DNA of 64,000 nt, from positions 1 through 64,000 of the forward strand of contig CANRPJ010000002.1 in NCBI GenBank assembly GCA_947632485.1, read 5' to 3'. Shown here piece by piece: positions 1 through 7,944 of the stretch. Positions within the stretch are counted from its first letter, which is position 1. Each line of letters begins with the position of its first letter. Source of the DNA: an uncultured Muribaculaceae bacterium. Its GTDB lineage: Bacteria > Bacteroidota > Bacteroidia > Bacteroidales > Muribaculaceae. The notes under the pieces are model-generated. The model made no database searches. It saw nothing but the letters and a program-made list of their open reading frames with translations, and was not told the origin of the DNA. The position numbers and the translations under genes are program-made.

Positions 1-60
1 GCAGGCTCGCACCCGTCTGTCTTTAATACTAATCTATAAATATCCCTTATACCCACTTAT

Positions 61-480
61 ATGCCAAGAAAGAAACTTCCATTAGGGGAACTACGTACTG
101 CCACCATAACGACAAAGATAACTCCTGCCGAACGCCTACATATACAAGAGACAGCACGCAAATGTGGGCTGACCCCAAGCGAATATATACGGCAACGAGC
201 CATAGGATATGAACCGGCTTCGGCTCTGACACCGGAGGAAACTGAACTATTGCATAACCTTGACAACTGCCGCGTGGATATAGTCAACTATGCTAACGCC
301 CTTGCCGGAATGCAGCGTGAGCAGCGCATGGCGATGTTCAACAGAGTGCCCTTCATGCTCGAATGGTACAAGCAGATAATTCCGGTGACGAATGCCGTCA
401 ACGACTTCATCAACTCAGTCGTTAGCGGCGGTCGTATTCAGAAACGCACAATCACCAACCTTAGGAAACTCAACAAATGA
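61..480 (+). CDS. Mobilization accessory protein (MobC/RHH-like)
   Basis: A 139-residue basic protein encoded immediately before a relaxase and overlapping it by 4 bp. The middle part (TPAERLHIQETARKCGLTPSEYIRQRA) reads like the ribbon-helix-helix segment of plasmid mobilization relaxosome proteins, in which a small DNA-binding protein recognises oriT and positions the relaxase. The C-terminal half is helical and ends in a basic tail. The 4-bp overlap points to translational coupling with the relaxase. Base composition is more A+T rich than the core genes further right, as expected for an acquired element. The family call rests on residue pattern and position. The oriT it would bind should lie just upstream, probably outside the window. 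Confidence 0.75.
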   Translation: MPRKKLPLGELRTATITTKITPAERLHIQETARKCGLTPSEYIRQRAIGYEPASALTPEETELLHNLDNCRVDIVNYANALAGMQREQRMAMFNRVPFMLEWYKQIIPVTNAVNDFINSVVSGGRIQKRTITNLRKLNK

Positions 481-1661
481 TAGCGAAGGCAAAATCAATA
501 TCGCACGGCATAAACGATCTGAACTACATAACAGGTGTGTCTGCGAACAAGAAACATCCCGAGAGGATATTTCATATCTGCGACAACAATCTCCCTCCCG
601 GTCTGGATCCGTCAGGAATCTGGAACTCAATGAAGCTTACTTCCATGTCCCATCCGCGACTGACAAACAATCTTATCCGCATAGAGATAAGCCCTGCTGC
701 CGAACATACAAAGGACTTCACACCTGAGGACTGGAAGCAGCTCTGGCTTGACTTCGCGGAGGAATTTGATAAGCAGGAAATCAAAGACAAGAACGGCAGG
801 ATCCTGTCTCCCAAAACCAATATCAAAGGCAGTAAATCCACTGTGTGGCTGCATGAGGAATCCGGGAGCGGCATACCGCATCTTCACGCCGCAGTGTGTC
901 GTGTTGATGATGACGGGAACACCAACAATGACCGTAACATACATCTTCGGGCACAACGTGCAGCTGAAAGAATTGCGAGAAAGAGGGGCTGGCAGACAGC
1001 GGCTAATATCCGTGAAGTCTCGAAAAAACAGGTCGGCAAGGACTGTCTCGATGTCCTCCGTCGTATGGATAAATGGTCATTGAATGATTATTTTGACGGA
1101 CTGCGAGCCAAAGGATATGATGTGATGACAAGAACAGATGAGGCTGGTATCCTGCGCGGCTATGTTCTACGCAGAGGAAATTCCAAGTTCAAAGCCTCGG
1201 AGATTGGCAAGGGGCGCAACCTCATGGCATCGAAACTTGAAGGCACATGGAAAAAACTTCATAACACCGCAGAACAGCATACGCACGATGATTATAACCA
1301 TTACGACTATACCGTTTACAGATCCGGCACACACCGCACGGAGATTGAGCATGACGGAATATCATACACCCGGTTTATTCCAGAACCAGTGATGAAGGTG
1401 TTTGATGACAGTTTCGATTACCGGGAGACAGAGAACTGGGCGGATCTCATAAACGAGGCCTGTTATCATTTCGCTGTCGCAATGAGTTTCATGGCGTTTC
1501 TGAACGTGCCGACCTACACATCAGGAGGCGGAGGCTCATCAGACAATGAGCTTCCGAAGAAGCGTGACGATCTGGAGGAGGAAATTGCCCGAGCTCGTCG
1601 TTGTGCCGAGGCAGCCCGAGCGAAAATCGGGGTTGTGAGAAAGAGAGGTTTCAGAAGATAA
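477..1661 (+). CDS. Relaxase / mobilization nuclease
   Basis: A 394-residue protein whose start (MIAKAKSISHGINDLNYITG) is typical of Bacteroidales mobilization relaxases. Around residues 125-140 it has GIPHLHAAV, the HxH metal-binding signature of these relaxases (motif III). The family nicks one DNA strand at oriT through a catalytic residue in the N-terminal region and stays covalently bound during conjugal transfer. The C-terminal 60 residues are charged and low-complexity (GGGGSSDNELPKKRDDLEEE). It lies between an RHH-type accessory protein and a membrane protein, an arrangement seen in mobilizable elements that borrow a helper conjugation machine. No coupling protein or type IV secretion gene is in view, so on this evidence the element is mobilizable and not self-transmissible. 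Confidence 0.85.
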   Translation: MIAKAKSISHGINDLNYITGVSANKKHPERIFHICDNNLPPGLDPSGIWNSMKLTSMSHPRLTNNLIRIEISPAAEHTKDFTPEDWKQLWLDFAEEFDKQEIKDKNGRILSPKTNIKGSKSTVWLHEESGSGIPHLHAAVCRVDDDGNTNNDRNIHLRAQRAAERIARKRGWQTAANIREVSKKQVGKDCLDVLRRMDKWSLNDYFDGLRAKGYDVMTRTDEAGILRGYVLRRGNSKFKASEIGKGRNLMASKLEGTWKKLHNTAEQHTHDDYNHYDYTVYRSGTHRTEIEHDGISYTRFIPEPVMKVFDDSFDYRETENWADLINEACYHFAVAMSFMAFLNVPTYTSGGGGSSDNELPKKRDDLEEEIARARRCAEAARAKIGVVRKRGFRR

Positions 1662-1672
1662 TACTTTTTGCA

Positions 1673-2167
1673 ATGGCATTAAAAAAATTTGATGTGCCCG
1701 ATATTGACGATGCAATAACCGAGGCAAAGGACGAAGAACAACGGAAAGAGGAAACGGCTCAGGCTGAAAAGATAGCCTATGCCCTTGAATTTTTCACAAA
1801 GAAAGCGCCGGATATTTTGAAGCACATGTCCGGTATGGTCTCCCAGCTTGACGCACGCAAATTCGCAACCGTCTTAAGAGAGGAATTGATGAATGCCGCA
1901 GATGAGATGGCAGAGCGGTTCAATTCAAAGGTTGAGCCGATGGTTAAGCGTGTCGAGTCGGCTAATCGCAGAAAAATGCTATCCAAACTGATAGTGTACA
2001 TCTATCGTGTCACATATATTTGGCTGATCTTTTTTCTGATGATGGTGATATATGCCAATTTCAAGATCAAGTCCGACGACCTGACTGCCCTTATAGTGCT
2101 GTTCTTCGTAGCCTTGATTATATCAATCATCGCAGTCATATACCTTACAAAAAAATACAAGTGGTAA
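1673..2167 (+). CDS. Mobilization-associated membrane protein, coiled coil plus two TM segments
   Basis: The ORF track starts at 1601 inside the relaxase gene. The ATG at 1673, 11 bp after the relaxase stop, is the likelier start and gives 164 residues. The N-terminal 110 residues are charged and helical (ITEAKDEEQRKEETAQAEKIAYALEFF), probably coiled coil. They are followed by two hydrophobic stretches (YIWLIFFLMMVIYANF and ALIVLFFVALIISIIAVIYL) and a short basic end. Topology therefore suggests a cytosolic coiled-coil head anchored to the inner membrane. It is the third gene of the mobilization operon. I do not recognise a named family. A role in docking the relaxosome at the membrane is inference from position. 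Confidence 0.65.
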   Translation: MALKKFDVPDIDDAITEAKDEEQRKEETAQAEKIAYALEFFTKKAPDILKHMSGMVSQLDARKFATVLREELMNAADEMAERFNSKVEPMVKRVESANRRKMLSKLIVYIYRVTYIWLIFFLMMVIYANFKIKSDDLTALIVLFFVALIISIIAVIYLTKKYKW

Positions 2168-2241
2168 AAATCTGATGAATGAAAAAGACTTGTTACTCGG
2201 CATTCAGGACTGTTCCCATAAGTTCCTAACAATGCCGATAA

Positions 2242-2263
2242 AACACCCACGATGTGGGCGGTT
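2242..2263 (+). terminator. Weak hairpin after the mobilization operon
   Basis: AACACCCAC-GAT-GTGGGCGGTT forms a short stem with one mismatch and is followed by GTTACTCTAATT. It sits about 75 bp after the last mobilization gene. The rest of 2168-2363 shows no ORF. The boundary of the element should lie between here and 3150. Confidence 0.35.
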
Positions 2264-2363
2264 TGTTACTCTAATTAAAAACACAGTTTGTTACCCGTTG
2301 AATATCAATTATATTAGTCAATGTATTGAGAATTTCCACCACCAATAATAGTGTATTTATTAC

Positions 2364-2675
2364 TCAGCAGAGTGAAAGAGAGACGCCACCAAAAGAGAAT
2401 GCAGCCGGTACGCCCATTGCCTTAAAGGCCCGCACAATCGTTCCTACGGTGAGATTATGACCATTTTCAATCCTTGAAACCTGGGCACGCTGCACACCCA
2501 TCAATTCTCCTAATTGCTTTTGAGTTAGATTCTTCTCTTTCCTCGCCTGCTTGATAGCCTCACCTATCAGATAGGATTGCAACTCCGCTTCCAAAGCGTC
2601 ACGACGTGGCGAACCCTTCTCTCCCACTACGCGGTTAAGCATCTCCTCATGACTATACAGCTTCATATCTTCCAT
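2364..2675 (-). CDS. higA: HigA-type antitoxin, XRE/HTH domain
   Basis: A 103-residue protein with a clear Cro/C1-type helix-turn-helix at about residues 47-90 (KNLTQKQLGELMGVQRAQVSRIENG). It starts 3 bp after the stop of a RelE/HigB-like toxin gene, so the order is toxin first and antitoxin second, the usual HigBA arrangement. The antitoxin would neutralise the toxin and repress the shared promoter. The N-terminal 45 residues probably supply the toxin-binding part. The pair lies between a mobilization operon and a core peptidase gene, so it may be cargo of the mobilizable element. Composition is A+T rich compared with the core. Confidence 0.85.
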   Translation of the reverse strand: MEDMKLYSHEEMLNRVVGEKGSPRRDALEAELQSYLIGEAIKQARKEKNLTQKQLGELMGVQRAQVSRIENGHNLTVGTIVRAFKAMGVPAAFSFGGVSLSLC

Positions 2676-2678
2676 TTC

Positions 2679-3020
2679 TTATCCTTTTTTATTTTTGTAA
2701 AACTCTCTTCTCAACGCCTCTGCACGCTCAATTTCTTTTATGGGTGTCTTTTGGGTTTTCTTAAGAAATCCATGGGTAGCCACAACCAAAGATCCCGAAT
2801 CTTTATCCCAGAAAGAGAGCAGGCGATAGGTAATGCCCTGATATTTGGTCCTAAACTCCCAAATTTCATCATTCAGTTTCTTGAAAAGCTCCTTATCCAT
2901 GAAATATCTGCTCTTTGAAATATTATAAGCGATTTTATCCTGTACTTTCTCCGATAGGGATTCAAGAAAGGAGAAAGCCGGCTCCATGTAAACAATATCA
3001 AACTTTGGCTTCAATTCCAT
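2679..3020 (-). CDS. higB: HigB/RelE-family toxin (phage Gp49-like)
   Basis: A 113-residue basic protein with the layout of the HigB/Gp49-like branch of the RelE superfamily: helical N-terminus (FLESLSEKVQDKIAYNI), a central strand region containing LNDEIWEFRTKYQGITYRLL, and a C-terminal strand followed by HGFLKKTQKTPIKEIERAEALRREF. The motif HGF-KK-KTP followed by a helix with ERAE is characteristic of this family. Members cut mRNA on the ribosome. It is the first gene of the two-gene unit. A TATCTTTG -7 box and a small palindrome lie upstream. Confidence 0.87.
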   Translation of the reverse strand: MELKPKFDIVYMEPAFSFLESLSEKVQDKIAYNISKSRYFMDKELFKKLNDEIWEFRTKYQGITYRLLSFWDKDSGSLVVATHGFLKKTQKTPIKEIERAEALRREFYKNKKG

Positions 3021-3039
3021 ACCTATTACTTTTCTTTTA

Positions 3040-3076
3040 CAAAGATAAGAAAAATGTTACACATATGGAAACATAT
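3040..3076 (-). promoter_or_regulatory. Promoter and possible operator of the HigBA pair
   Basis: On the minus strand, TATCTTTG (3047-3040) matches the Bacteroidales -7 consensus TAnnTTTG and lies about 20 bp upstream of the toxin ATG. The -33 position falls in the palindrome ATATG-GAAA-CATAT (3063-3076), a plausible binding site for the HTH antitoxin. Operator function is inferred from position and symmetry only. Confidence 0.45.
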
Positions 3077-3120
3077 CATCAGATACTACATTTGGAAGAT
3101 ATTTTTTGTTAGGGAAACGC

Positions 3121-3128
3121 TAATTTTG
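3121..3128 (+). promoter_or_regulatory. -7 promoter box (TAATTTTG) for the M24 peptidase
   Basis: TAATTTTG matches TAnnTTTG and lies 24 bp before the ATG at 3153. No well-spaced TTTG -33 element is evident. Confidence 0.45.
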
Positions 3129-3152
3129 CACAAGCGAAAATAGAAATCAGAT

Positions 3153-4328
3153 ATGACCGTACCATATTCAGAACTCGAATTGCGGCGCTCCAAAGTGAAA
3201 CGCCTTATGAGCGCTCAGGGTATAGATGCAGCTCTCATAACCTGCAATGTAAATCTTATCTACACCTGCGGCGCCGTGGCAAGCGGCTGGCTCTTCCTTC
3301 CTGTTGATGGCGAAGCCGTGCTCTTCCTGAAGCGCAGCGGAGGAGTGAAAGAAGCCGATAGCATCAAAGTGCGGAAGCCCGAGGAGATCCCGGCTTACCT
3401 TACTCAAAAAGGTTACCCGATGCCCAAAACTCTCATGCTGGAGGGCGATGAGCTATCTTTTACGGAGTATAACCGTCTGGCTGCCTGCTTTCCTGAGGCA
3501 ACTGTCAGTCCGGCCGGCACCCACATTCTCCGCGAGGCCCGCAGTATCAAGACGCCTTGGGAGATAGAGGTGTTCCGACGCTCAGGCGAGGCTCATGCCC
3601 GCGCTTACAACCGCATTCCTGAAGTATACCGTCCCGGCATGACCGATCTGCAGCTCTCCATCGAGGTGGAACGTCTGATGCGCCTGGAAGGCAGCTTAGG
3701 TATCTTCCGCGTGTTTGGACGCAGCATGGAGATCTTCATGGGCAGCCTGCTGGCAGGCGATAATGCCGGCGCGCCTTCTCCCTACGATTTCGCCCTCGGA
3801 GGTGCGGGACTCGACCCTGCCCTGCCAGGAGGCCTCAACGGCAGCCTGATCAAGGAGGGACAGAGCATGATGGTCGATATGGGTGGAAATTTCTTCGGCT
3901 ATATGGGCGATATGAGCCGCGTATATTCAGCCGGAAGGCTGCCTGACGAGGCATACGAGGCCCACGAGGTATGCCTCAAGGTGCAGGAGACGGTAGCCTC
4001 TCTCGCTCGTCCCGGAGCCGTATGTGAAGACCTCTATCATGCAGGTATAGAGATTGTGAAGCAGAGCGGCTGGGCCGACTGCTTCATGGGCACTGATCAG
4101 CAGGCCAAATTTATCGGCCATGGCGTAGGACTGGAGATCAACGAGGCTCCGGTGATCGCGCCCCGCATGAAGCAGAAGCTGGAGGAAGGCATGGTGTTCG
4201 CTCTGGAGCCCAAAATCGTGGTGCCCGGCGTTGGCCCGGTAGGTATTGAAAACACATGGGCCGTAGCAGCCGGCGGAGTTGAGAAACTCACCCTCTGCCC
4301 CGAAGCTATACGACCGCTTGGAGTCTGA
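3153..4328 (+). CDS. M24-family metallopeptidase (Xaa-Pro aminopeptidase-like)
   Basis: A 391-residue cytosolic enzyme with an N-terminal creatinase/prolidase-type domain (about residues 1-130) and a C-terminal pita-bread M24 domain. The five metal ligands of the family can be placed: Asp242 and Asp253 (MVDMGG then YMGDMSR), His323 (FIGHGVGLEINE), Glu352 (ALEPKIV) and Glu366 (GIENTW). M24 peptidases of this type release an N-terminal residue next to proline from peptides. A POT peptide transporter lies convergently next door, and together they fit import and breakdown of small peptides. Which subfamily (PepP, PepQ or creatinase-like) cannot be fixed by eye. Confidence 0.88.
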   Translation: MTVPYSELELRRSKVKRLMSAQGIDAALITCNVNLIYTCGAVASGWLFLPVDGEAVLFLKRSGGVKEADSIKVRKPEEIPAYLTQKGYPMPKTLMLEGDELSFTEYNRLAACFPEATVSPAGTHILREARSIKTPWEIEVFRRSGEAHARAYNRIPEVYRPGMTDLQLSIEVERLMRLEGSLGIFRVFGRSMEIFMGSLLAGDNAGAPSPYDFALGGAGLDPALPGGLNGSLIKEGQSMMVDMGGNFFGYMGDMSRVYSAGRLPDEAYEAHEVCLKVQETVASLARPGAVCEDLYHAGIEIVKQSGWADCFMGTDQQAKFIGHGVGLEINEAPVIAPRMKQKLEEGMVFALEPKIVVPGVGPVGIENTWAVAAGGVEKLTLCPEAIRPLGV

Positions 4329-4351
4329 GCATACCTCATGATATAACGCAT

Positions 4352-4381
4352 TGAGGGGCGCCCCGGCAGGAGCGCCCCTCA
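4352..4381. terminator. Bidirectional hairpin between convergent genes
   Basis: TGAGGGGCGC and GCGCCCCTCA form a perfect 10-bp stem around a 10-nt loop, midway between the convergent peptidase and transporter genes. There is no long T-tract on either side. Confidence 0.7.
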
Positions 4382-4403
4382 CATTATTAATGTATTAGGC
4401 TTT

Positions 4404-6122
4404 TTAGATTTCTACTTCGGTAGCCACTTCCTCACCACCGGCCTGAGCTGCCTCAGCACCCTGCGGCTCGTCGGAGGTAGCAGCCTCGAGCTTCTTCATC
4501 ATAGAGAAGATGAAGCCGGCCGAGATGCAGCAGATGCAGATAAGGATAGTCCAAACCAGCCATACGGGAATCTTGCCCCAGAGGAGCATCGGGATAGAAA
4601 CCAGATAGTTACCGATTGCAGTAGCGGCAAACCAGCCACCCATCATCGAGCCCTTCAGCTTCGGAGGAGCCACCTTGCTCACAAAGCTGATACCCATCGG
4701 CGAGAGCAGAAGCTCGGCGAAGGTGAGGAGCAGATAGGTAGTGATAAGCCAGTTGCTCGATACGGCGCCTTCGGTGCCTACGAGGTTGACAGAACCGATC
4801 ACCATCACGCCATAGGCCAATGCAGCCACGAGCATACCGTAGCCGATCTTGCGCGGAGCGCTCGGCTCCTTCTTGCGCTTGGCGAGAGCACCGAATATTG
4901 CAAGCGAAACCGGAGTAAGAGCTACCACATAGAAGGGGTTGAACTGCTGATACTGCTGCGGCTGAATGCCGGTAAGTGGATCGGGAGTAATCGTATAGAA
5001 GAATATCAGAATCGCGCCTACCATCACGATGATAGCACCGCTGAAAATCTTACCCTTGGGCGAAGAGCTCTGGAAGAAGCTGAAGAGAGCGTAGACGCCG
5101 ATAGCGATGCAGGCAAGAGCCCATACATTGAAGCCGATGCGGGTCCAGCCTGTTGCCTCAGGAGCGGTGCAGCTCTTGGCAAACTCTGTAAGCGTAGCGC
5201 CGTTCTGGTGGAATACCATCCAGAAGAAGATAACGACGGCGAACACGAGCAGCAGAGCCACCACGCGAGCCTTCGTCTGAGCGGGCGTAAGCTCCGGACC
5301 GGTTGCTACAGCCTTTGCAGCCTCCACAGCCTGATCCTTCTTGGAGCGGATAATGTGGGCGAAAGTAGAGCGGCCGCCATAATAGATGGCGATGCTGACT
5401 ACCAGCGAGATGCAAGCCACGCCGAAACCATAGGCATAGCCGGTGGAGAGTGTGGAGATATAGTTGGCAGCCCAGGCAGTCACGTCGGAACCTACCGTCA
5501 TGCCGTGTTCAGCTGCGATAGCCGTGATCTGGCCGGCCAGGTCGGCATTGCCGTCGAGCAGGCCGTTGCAGAGCGCGGGCAGCGAAGCCACATATTCAAG
5601 ACCACCGCCATGGAGCGCCATATTACACATCGCGGTAGCGGTCATCGGCGCAAACATCGAACCGATGTTGATAAACATATAGAATACCGAGAAACCGGAG
5701 TCGCGCTGCGAGTTGTAGCGGGCCTCATTGTAGAGGTCGCCCACCATCACCTGCAGGTTGCCCTTGAAAAGACCCGTACCAATCGAGATCAGCAGCAGGG
5801 CTGTGCAGAGAATCACGAGCGATGAGGTCTCGCGGATCGGAGTCGGGATTGCCATTACGAAATAGCCGGCAAACATGATGAGGATACCCGTCACCACGCA
5901 TTTCGAGAAGCTCCATTTGTCAGCTACCCAGCCGCCTACGAGGGGCATGAAATAGACAAGGGCCAGGAAGCCCGCGTAGATCTGACCCGACACAGTGCTG
6001 TCCAAGCCGAACTTGGCCTGCAGGAAGAGCAGGAAGATGGCCAGCATAGTGTAGTAGCCAAACCGCTCGCCGGTGTTGGCGAGAGCAAGGACGAATAGTC
6101 CTTTGGGTTGGTTCTTGAACAT
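4404..6122 (-). CDS. POT/PTR-family proton-dependent oligopeptide transporter
   Basis: A 572-residue inner-membrane protein with at least twelve hydrophobic segments. Near the N-terminus it has GERFGYY, the ExxERFxYY signature of proton-coupled oligopeptide transporters, and GGWVADKW in loop 2-3 matches the MFS motif of the family. Members import di- and tripeptides with protons. A soluble insertion around residues 180-215 separates two membrane blocks, and the C-terminus ends in an acidic tail (EVATEVEI). It follows sufE on the same strand with a 48-bp gap, so the two may share a transcript. The convergent M24 peptidase could process the imported peptides. Confidence 0.92.
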   Translation of the reverse strand: MFKNQPKGLFVLALANTGERFGYYTMLAIFLLFLQAKFGLDSTVSGQIYAGFLALVYFMPLVGGWVADKWSFSKCVVTGILIMFAGYFVMAIPTPIRETSSLVILCTALLLISIGTGLFKGNLQVMVGDLYNEARYNSQRDSGFSVFYMFINIGSMFAPMTATAMCNMALHGGGLEYVASLPALCNGLLDGNADLAGQITAIAAEHGMTVGSDVTAWAANYISTLSTGYAYGFGVACISLVVSIAIYYGGRSTFAHIIRSKKDQAVEAAKAVATGPELTPAQTKARVVALLLVFAVVIFFWMVFHQNGATLTEFAKSCTAPEATGWTRIGFNVWALACIAIGVYALFSFFQSSSPKGKIFSGAIIVMVGAILIFFYTITPDPLTGIQPQQYQQFNPFYVVALTPVSLAIFGALAKRKKEPSAPRKIGYGMLVAALAYGVMVIGSVNLVGTEGAVSSNWLITTYLLLTFAELLLSPMGISFVSKVAPPKLKGSMMGGWFAATAIGNYLVSIPMLLWGKIPVWLVWTILICICCISAGFIFSMMKKLEAATSDEPQGAEAAQAGGEEVATEVEI

Positions 6123-6170
6123 TGTTGGTTGTTGTTTTGAGATTAAGTTTTTCTGTTATCAGATTTTGGG

Positions 6171-6602
6171 TTAAGAGGCTGAATCCAGCATCTTGAAGGC
6201 TGTGGCATAATTGCGCATCTGCTTCACCATTGCCACCAGGCCATTGCTTCGCGTCGGGCTGAGATGCTCGGAAAGCCCGATGCGGTCTATGAAATAGAGG
6301 TCGGCTCCAAGAATCTCGTCGGGGGTATGGCCGGAGAGCACCCGAAGCAGAAGCGATACGATGCCCTTCACTATCAGCGCGTCGGAATCGGCATGAAAAT
6401 CTACCGTCTTATCCGCGCCGCGGTCTGCCGCTATCCATACCCGGCTCTGGCAGCCCTCGATCAGATTGGCAGGAACCTTCTCCTGCTCAGGCAGAGGAGG
6501 CAGCGAAGAGCCCAGTTCTATCAGATATGCGTAGCGGTCCATCCAGTCGGTCAGACCTTCAAATTCCTCTATGATTTCGTCTTGCGTTTCGTTGATTGTC
6601 AT
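6171..6602 (-). CDS. sufE: SufE-family sulfur acceptor
   Basis: The track ORF begins at 6677, but the ATG at 6602 is preceded by GGAAGGAA and starts the conserved region (MTINETQDEIIEEFEGLTDW), giving 143 residues. SufE takes persulfide sulfur from the cysteine desulfurase SufS and hands it to the SufBCD scaffold for Fe-S cluster assembly. The acceptor cysteine is Cys51 in LIEGCQSRVW, and the following strand-rich core (GIVSLLLRVLSGHTPDEI) is typical. No other suf gene is nearby, so here it is a stand-alone copy upstream of a peptide transporter. Confidence 0.92.
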   Translation of the reverse strand: MTINETQDEIIEEFEGLTDWMDRYAYLIELGSSLPPLPEQEKVPANLIEGCQSRVWIAADRGADKTVDFHADSDALIVKGIVSLLLRVLSGHTPDEILGADLYFIDRIGLSEHLSPTRSNGLVAMVKQMRNYATAFKMLDSAS

Positions 6603-6634
6603 TTCCTTCCGTAGCGCTCTTGGGAGCGGTGCAA

Positions 6635-6642
6635 CAAATTTA
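6635..6642 (-). promoter_or_regulatory. -7 box (TAAATTTG) upstream of sufE
   Basis: On the minus strand TAAATTTG matches TAnnTTTG, 33 bp before the chosen sufE start. Its position supports the 6602 start over the longer ORF. No good -33 element was found. Confidence 0.45.
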
Positions 6643-6776
6643 CGAAAAATCCCCGGCATCTCCACTCCCTGAACCAAAAATCATGCCCGAAACCCACAAA
6701 AAACTATTTTCGCAAAACTTAGAGCCCCTTTGCAGCGTATTAATCTCAGAAGCGACTAACTCGCCTGAATTATACT

Positions 6777-7214
6777 ATGAACACACTATCGAAAGACTAT
6801 CGCGCCGGAGCTGCCCAGCTCTTCAACGACGCTAAGAAGGAATTGGCCGAGGATATGAAAAACCGCGGTATCGGAATGATTCTGTGGGATCTCTCTTCAG
6901 CAGGATTCCATTATGTACCCGAAATTCTTCATCGCTCGCAGCGCAAAGGCACGAGCCGCATTGCCCGCATCGAGGGTCTTTATCTCTACAACGGGGAGAT
7001 CTATCTGATCGAGGAAGACCGCGCGCCGGTGAGCATCGACCAGTTCTACAATCCCGACACGGAAGTGCCCCCTACGGTGGTCACCCTCTCGGAAGATGCC
7101 GCAGTGAAGACTCTGGGCGATCCCGAAGCCACAAAAGGCTACACGCAGCAAGGCTCTCTGGAAGAATGGCTTGCAATAGCCGACTGCTATTTCGAAGCCC
7201 TCAACGAAAAATAA
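6777..7214 (+). CDS. Conserved protein of unknown function
   Basis: A 145-residue soluble protein, divergent from sufE and followed by tRNA-Asp. No signal peptide, membrane segment or catalytic motif stands out. It has a helical N-terminus (KDYRAGAAQLFNDAKKELAEDM), then a mixed strand region (IARIEGLYLYNGEIYLIEEDRAPVSI), and a helical C-terminus (SLEEWLAIADCYFEALNEK). Codon use matches the core genome, so it is probably a vertically inherited gene. I do not recognise the family. Confidence 0.7.
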   Translation: MNTLSKDYRAGAAQLFNDAKKELAEDMKNRGIGMILWDLSSAGFHYVPEILHRSQRKGTSRIARIEGLYLYNGEIYLIEEDRAPVSIDQFYNPDTEVPPTVVTLSEDAAVKTLGDPEATKGYTQQGSLEEWLAIADCYFEALNEK

Positions 7215-7238
7215 TTTTCAAAAAAATTGCTCCAAAAT

Positions 7239-7269
7239 TTTGCAGTATCGGAAAAAGGCTATAACTTTG
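7239..7269 (+). promoter_or_regulatory. Promoter of tRNA-Asp (TTTG -19 bp- TAACTTTG)
   Basis: A -33 TTTG (7239-7242), a 19-bp spacer and a -7 TAACTTTG (7262-7269) match the Bacteroidales housekeeping promoter well. The box lies 44 bp before the tRNA. Confidence 0.75.
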
Positions 7270-7313
7270 CACTCGCAAACGGGACGGAAGCCCCGGGCGC
7301 AAAGAAAAAACCT

Positions 7314-7387
7314 GGTGCGGTAGTTCAGCTGGTTAGAATGCCGGCCTGTCACGCCGGAGGTCGCGGGTTCAAGTCCCGTCCGCACCG
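7314..7387 (+). tRNA. tRNA-Asp (GTC)
   Basis: The sequence folds into a standard cloverleaf: acceptor GGTGCGG/CCGCACC, anticodon arm CCGGC-CTGTCAC-GCCGG with anticodon GTC, and T-arm with TTCAAGT. Length is 74 nt with G as discriminator base. The CCA end is not encoded (CCG follows). Promoter and terminator flank it closely, so it is a single-gene unit. Confidence 0.96.
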
Positions 7388-7400
7388 CCGAGGAGAGAGG

Positions 7401-7443
7401 AAAGAGCAGCTAAGGTAAACTTCGGTTTCCGGCTGCTCTTTTT
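7401..7443 (+). terminator. Rho-independent terminator after tRNA-Asp
   Basis: AAAGAGCAGC pairs with GCTGCTCTTT around a 21-nt loop that can itself fold around TTCG. The stem runs into a T-tract (TTTTTT). Confidence 0.85.
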
Positions 7444-7518
7444 TCAGCCATCTACTGGAGCTCCTCACAAGAACCCGAAATTAGTTTTTCTCACCTTTTA
7501 CCAATAATAGCAACAGCC

Positions 7519-7944
7519 ATGAAACTGACAATCATCAACGGACCAAATCTCAACCTTCTCGGACGCCGCGAGCCGGGAATCTACGGAACTTCGACCTTCA
7601 CCGATTTTCTCGATGACCTGCGTCGCCGCAACCCAGATATCGAAATCAGCTATTTCCAGTCGAATTCGGAAGGAGCGCTTGTTGACCGCCTCCAGCAAGA
7701 CGGCTTCGACCCGGAGATTACAGGAATCGTGCTCAACCCCGGCGCCTACAGCCATTATTCCATAGCCATAGCCGATGCCATCGCGGCTATACCGGCTCCG
7801 GTTGTGGAGGTTCATATCTCCAACATCTTCGCCCGCGAGGAATTCCGCCATCACTCGGTGGTGAGCCCCGTGGCAAAAGGCTGCATCGCCGGCCTCGGAC
7901 TCGAAGGTTACGCGCTGGCCATCAACTATCTGCGCTCGCTTTGA
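7519..7944 (+). CDS. aroQ: 3-dehydroquinate dehydratase, type II
   Basis: At 141 residues it has the usual size of the type II enzyme, which dehydrates 3-dehydroquinate to 3-dehydroshikimate in the shikimate pathway. Visible signatures are the start INGPNLNLLGRREP, catalytic Tyr22 (GIYGT), NPGAYSHYS, His99 in VEVHISNI, and FREEF-type FAREEFRHHS followed by GLGLEGY. The class forms a dodecamer in the cytosol. It is followed by an O-methyltransferase gene with overlapping stop and start codons. aroB lies elsewhere in the window (61.4 kb), so the pathway genes are scattered. Confidence 0.96.
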   Translation: MKLTIINGPNLNLLGRREPGIYGTSTFTDFLDDLRRRNPDIEISYFQSNSEGALVDRLQQDGFDPEITGIVLNPGAYSHYSIAIADAIAAIPAPVVEVHISNIFAREEFRHHSVVSPVAKGCIAGLGLEGYALAINYLRSL

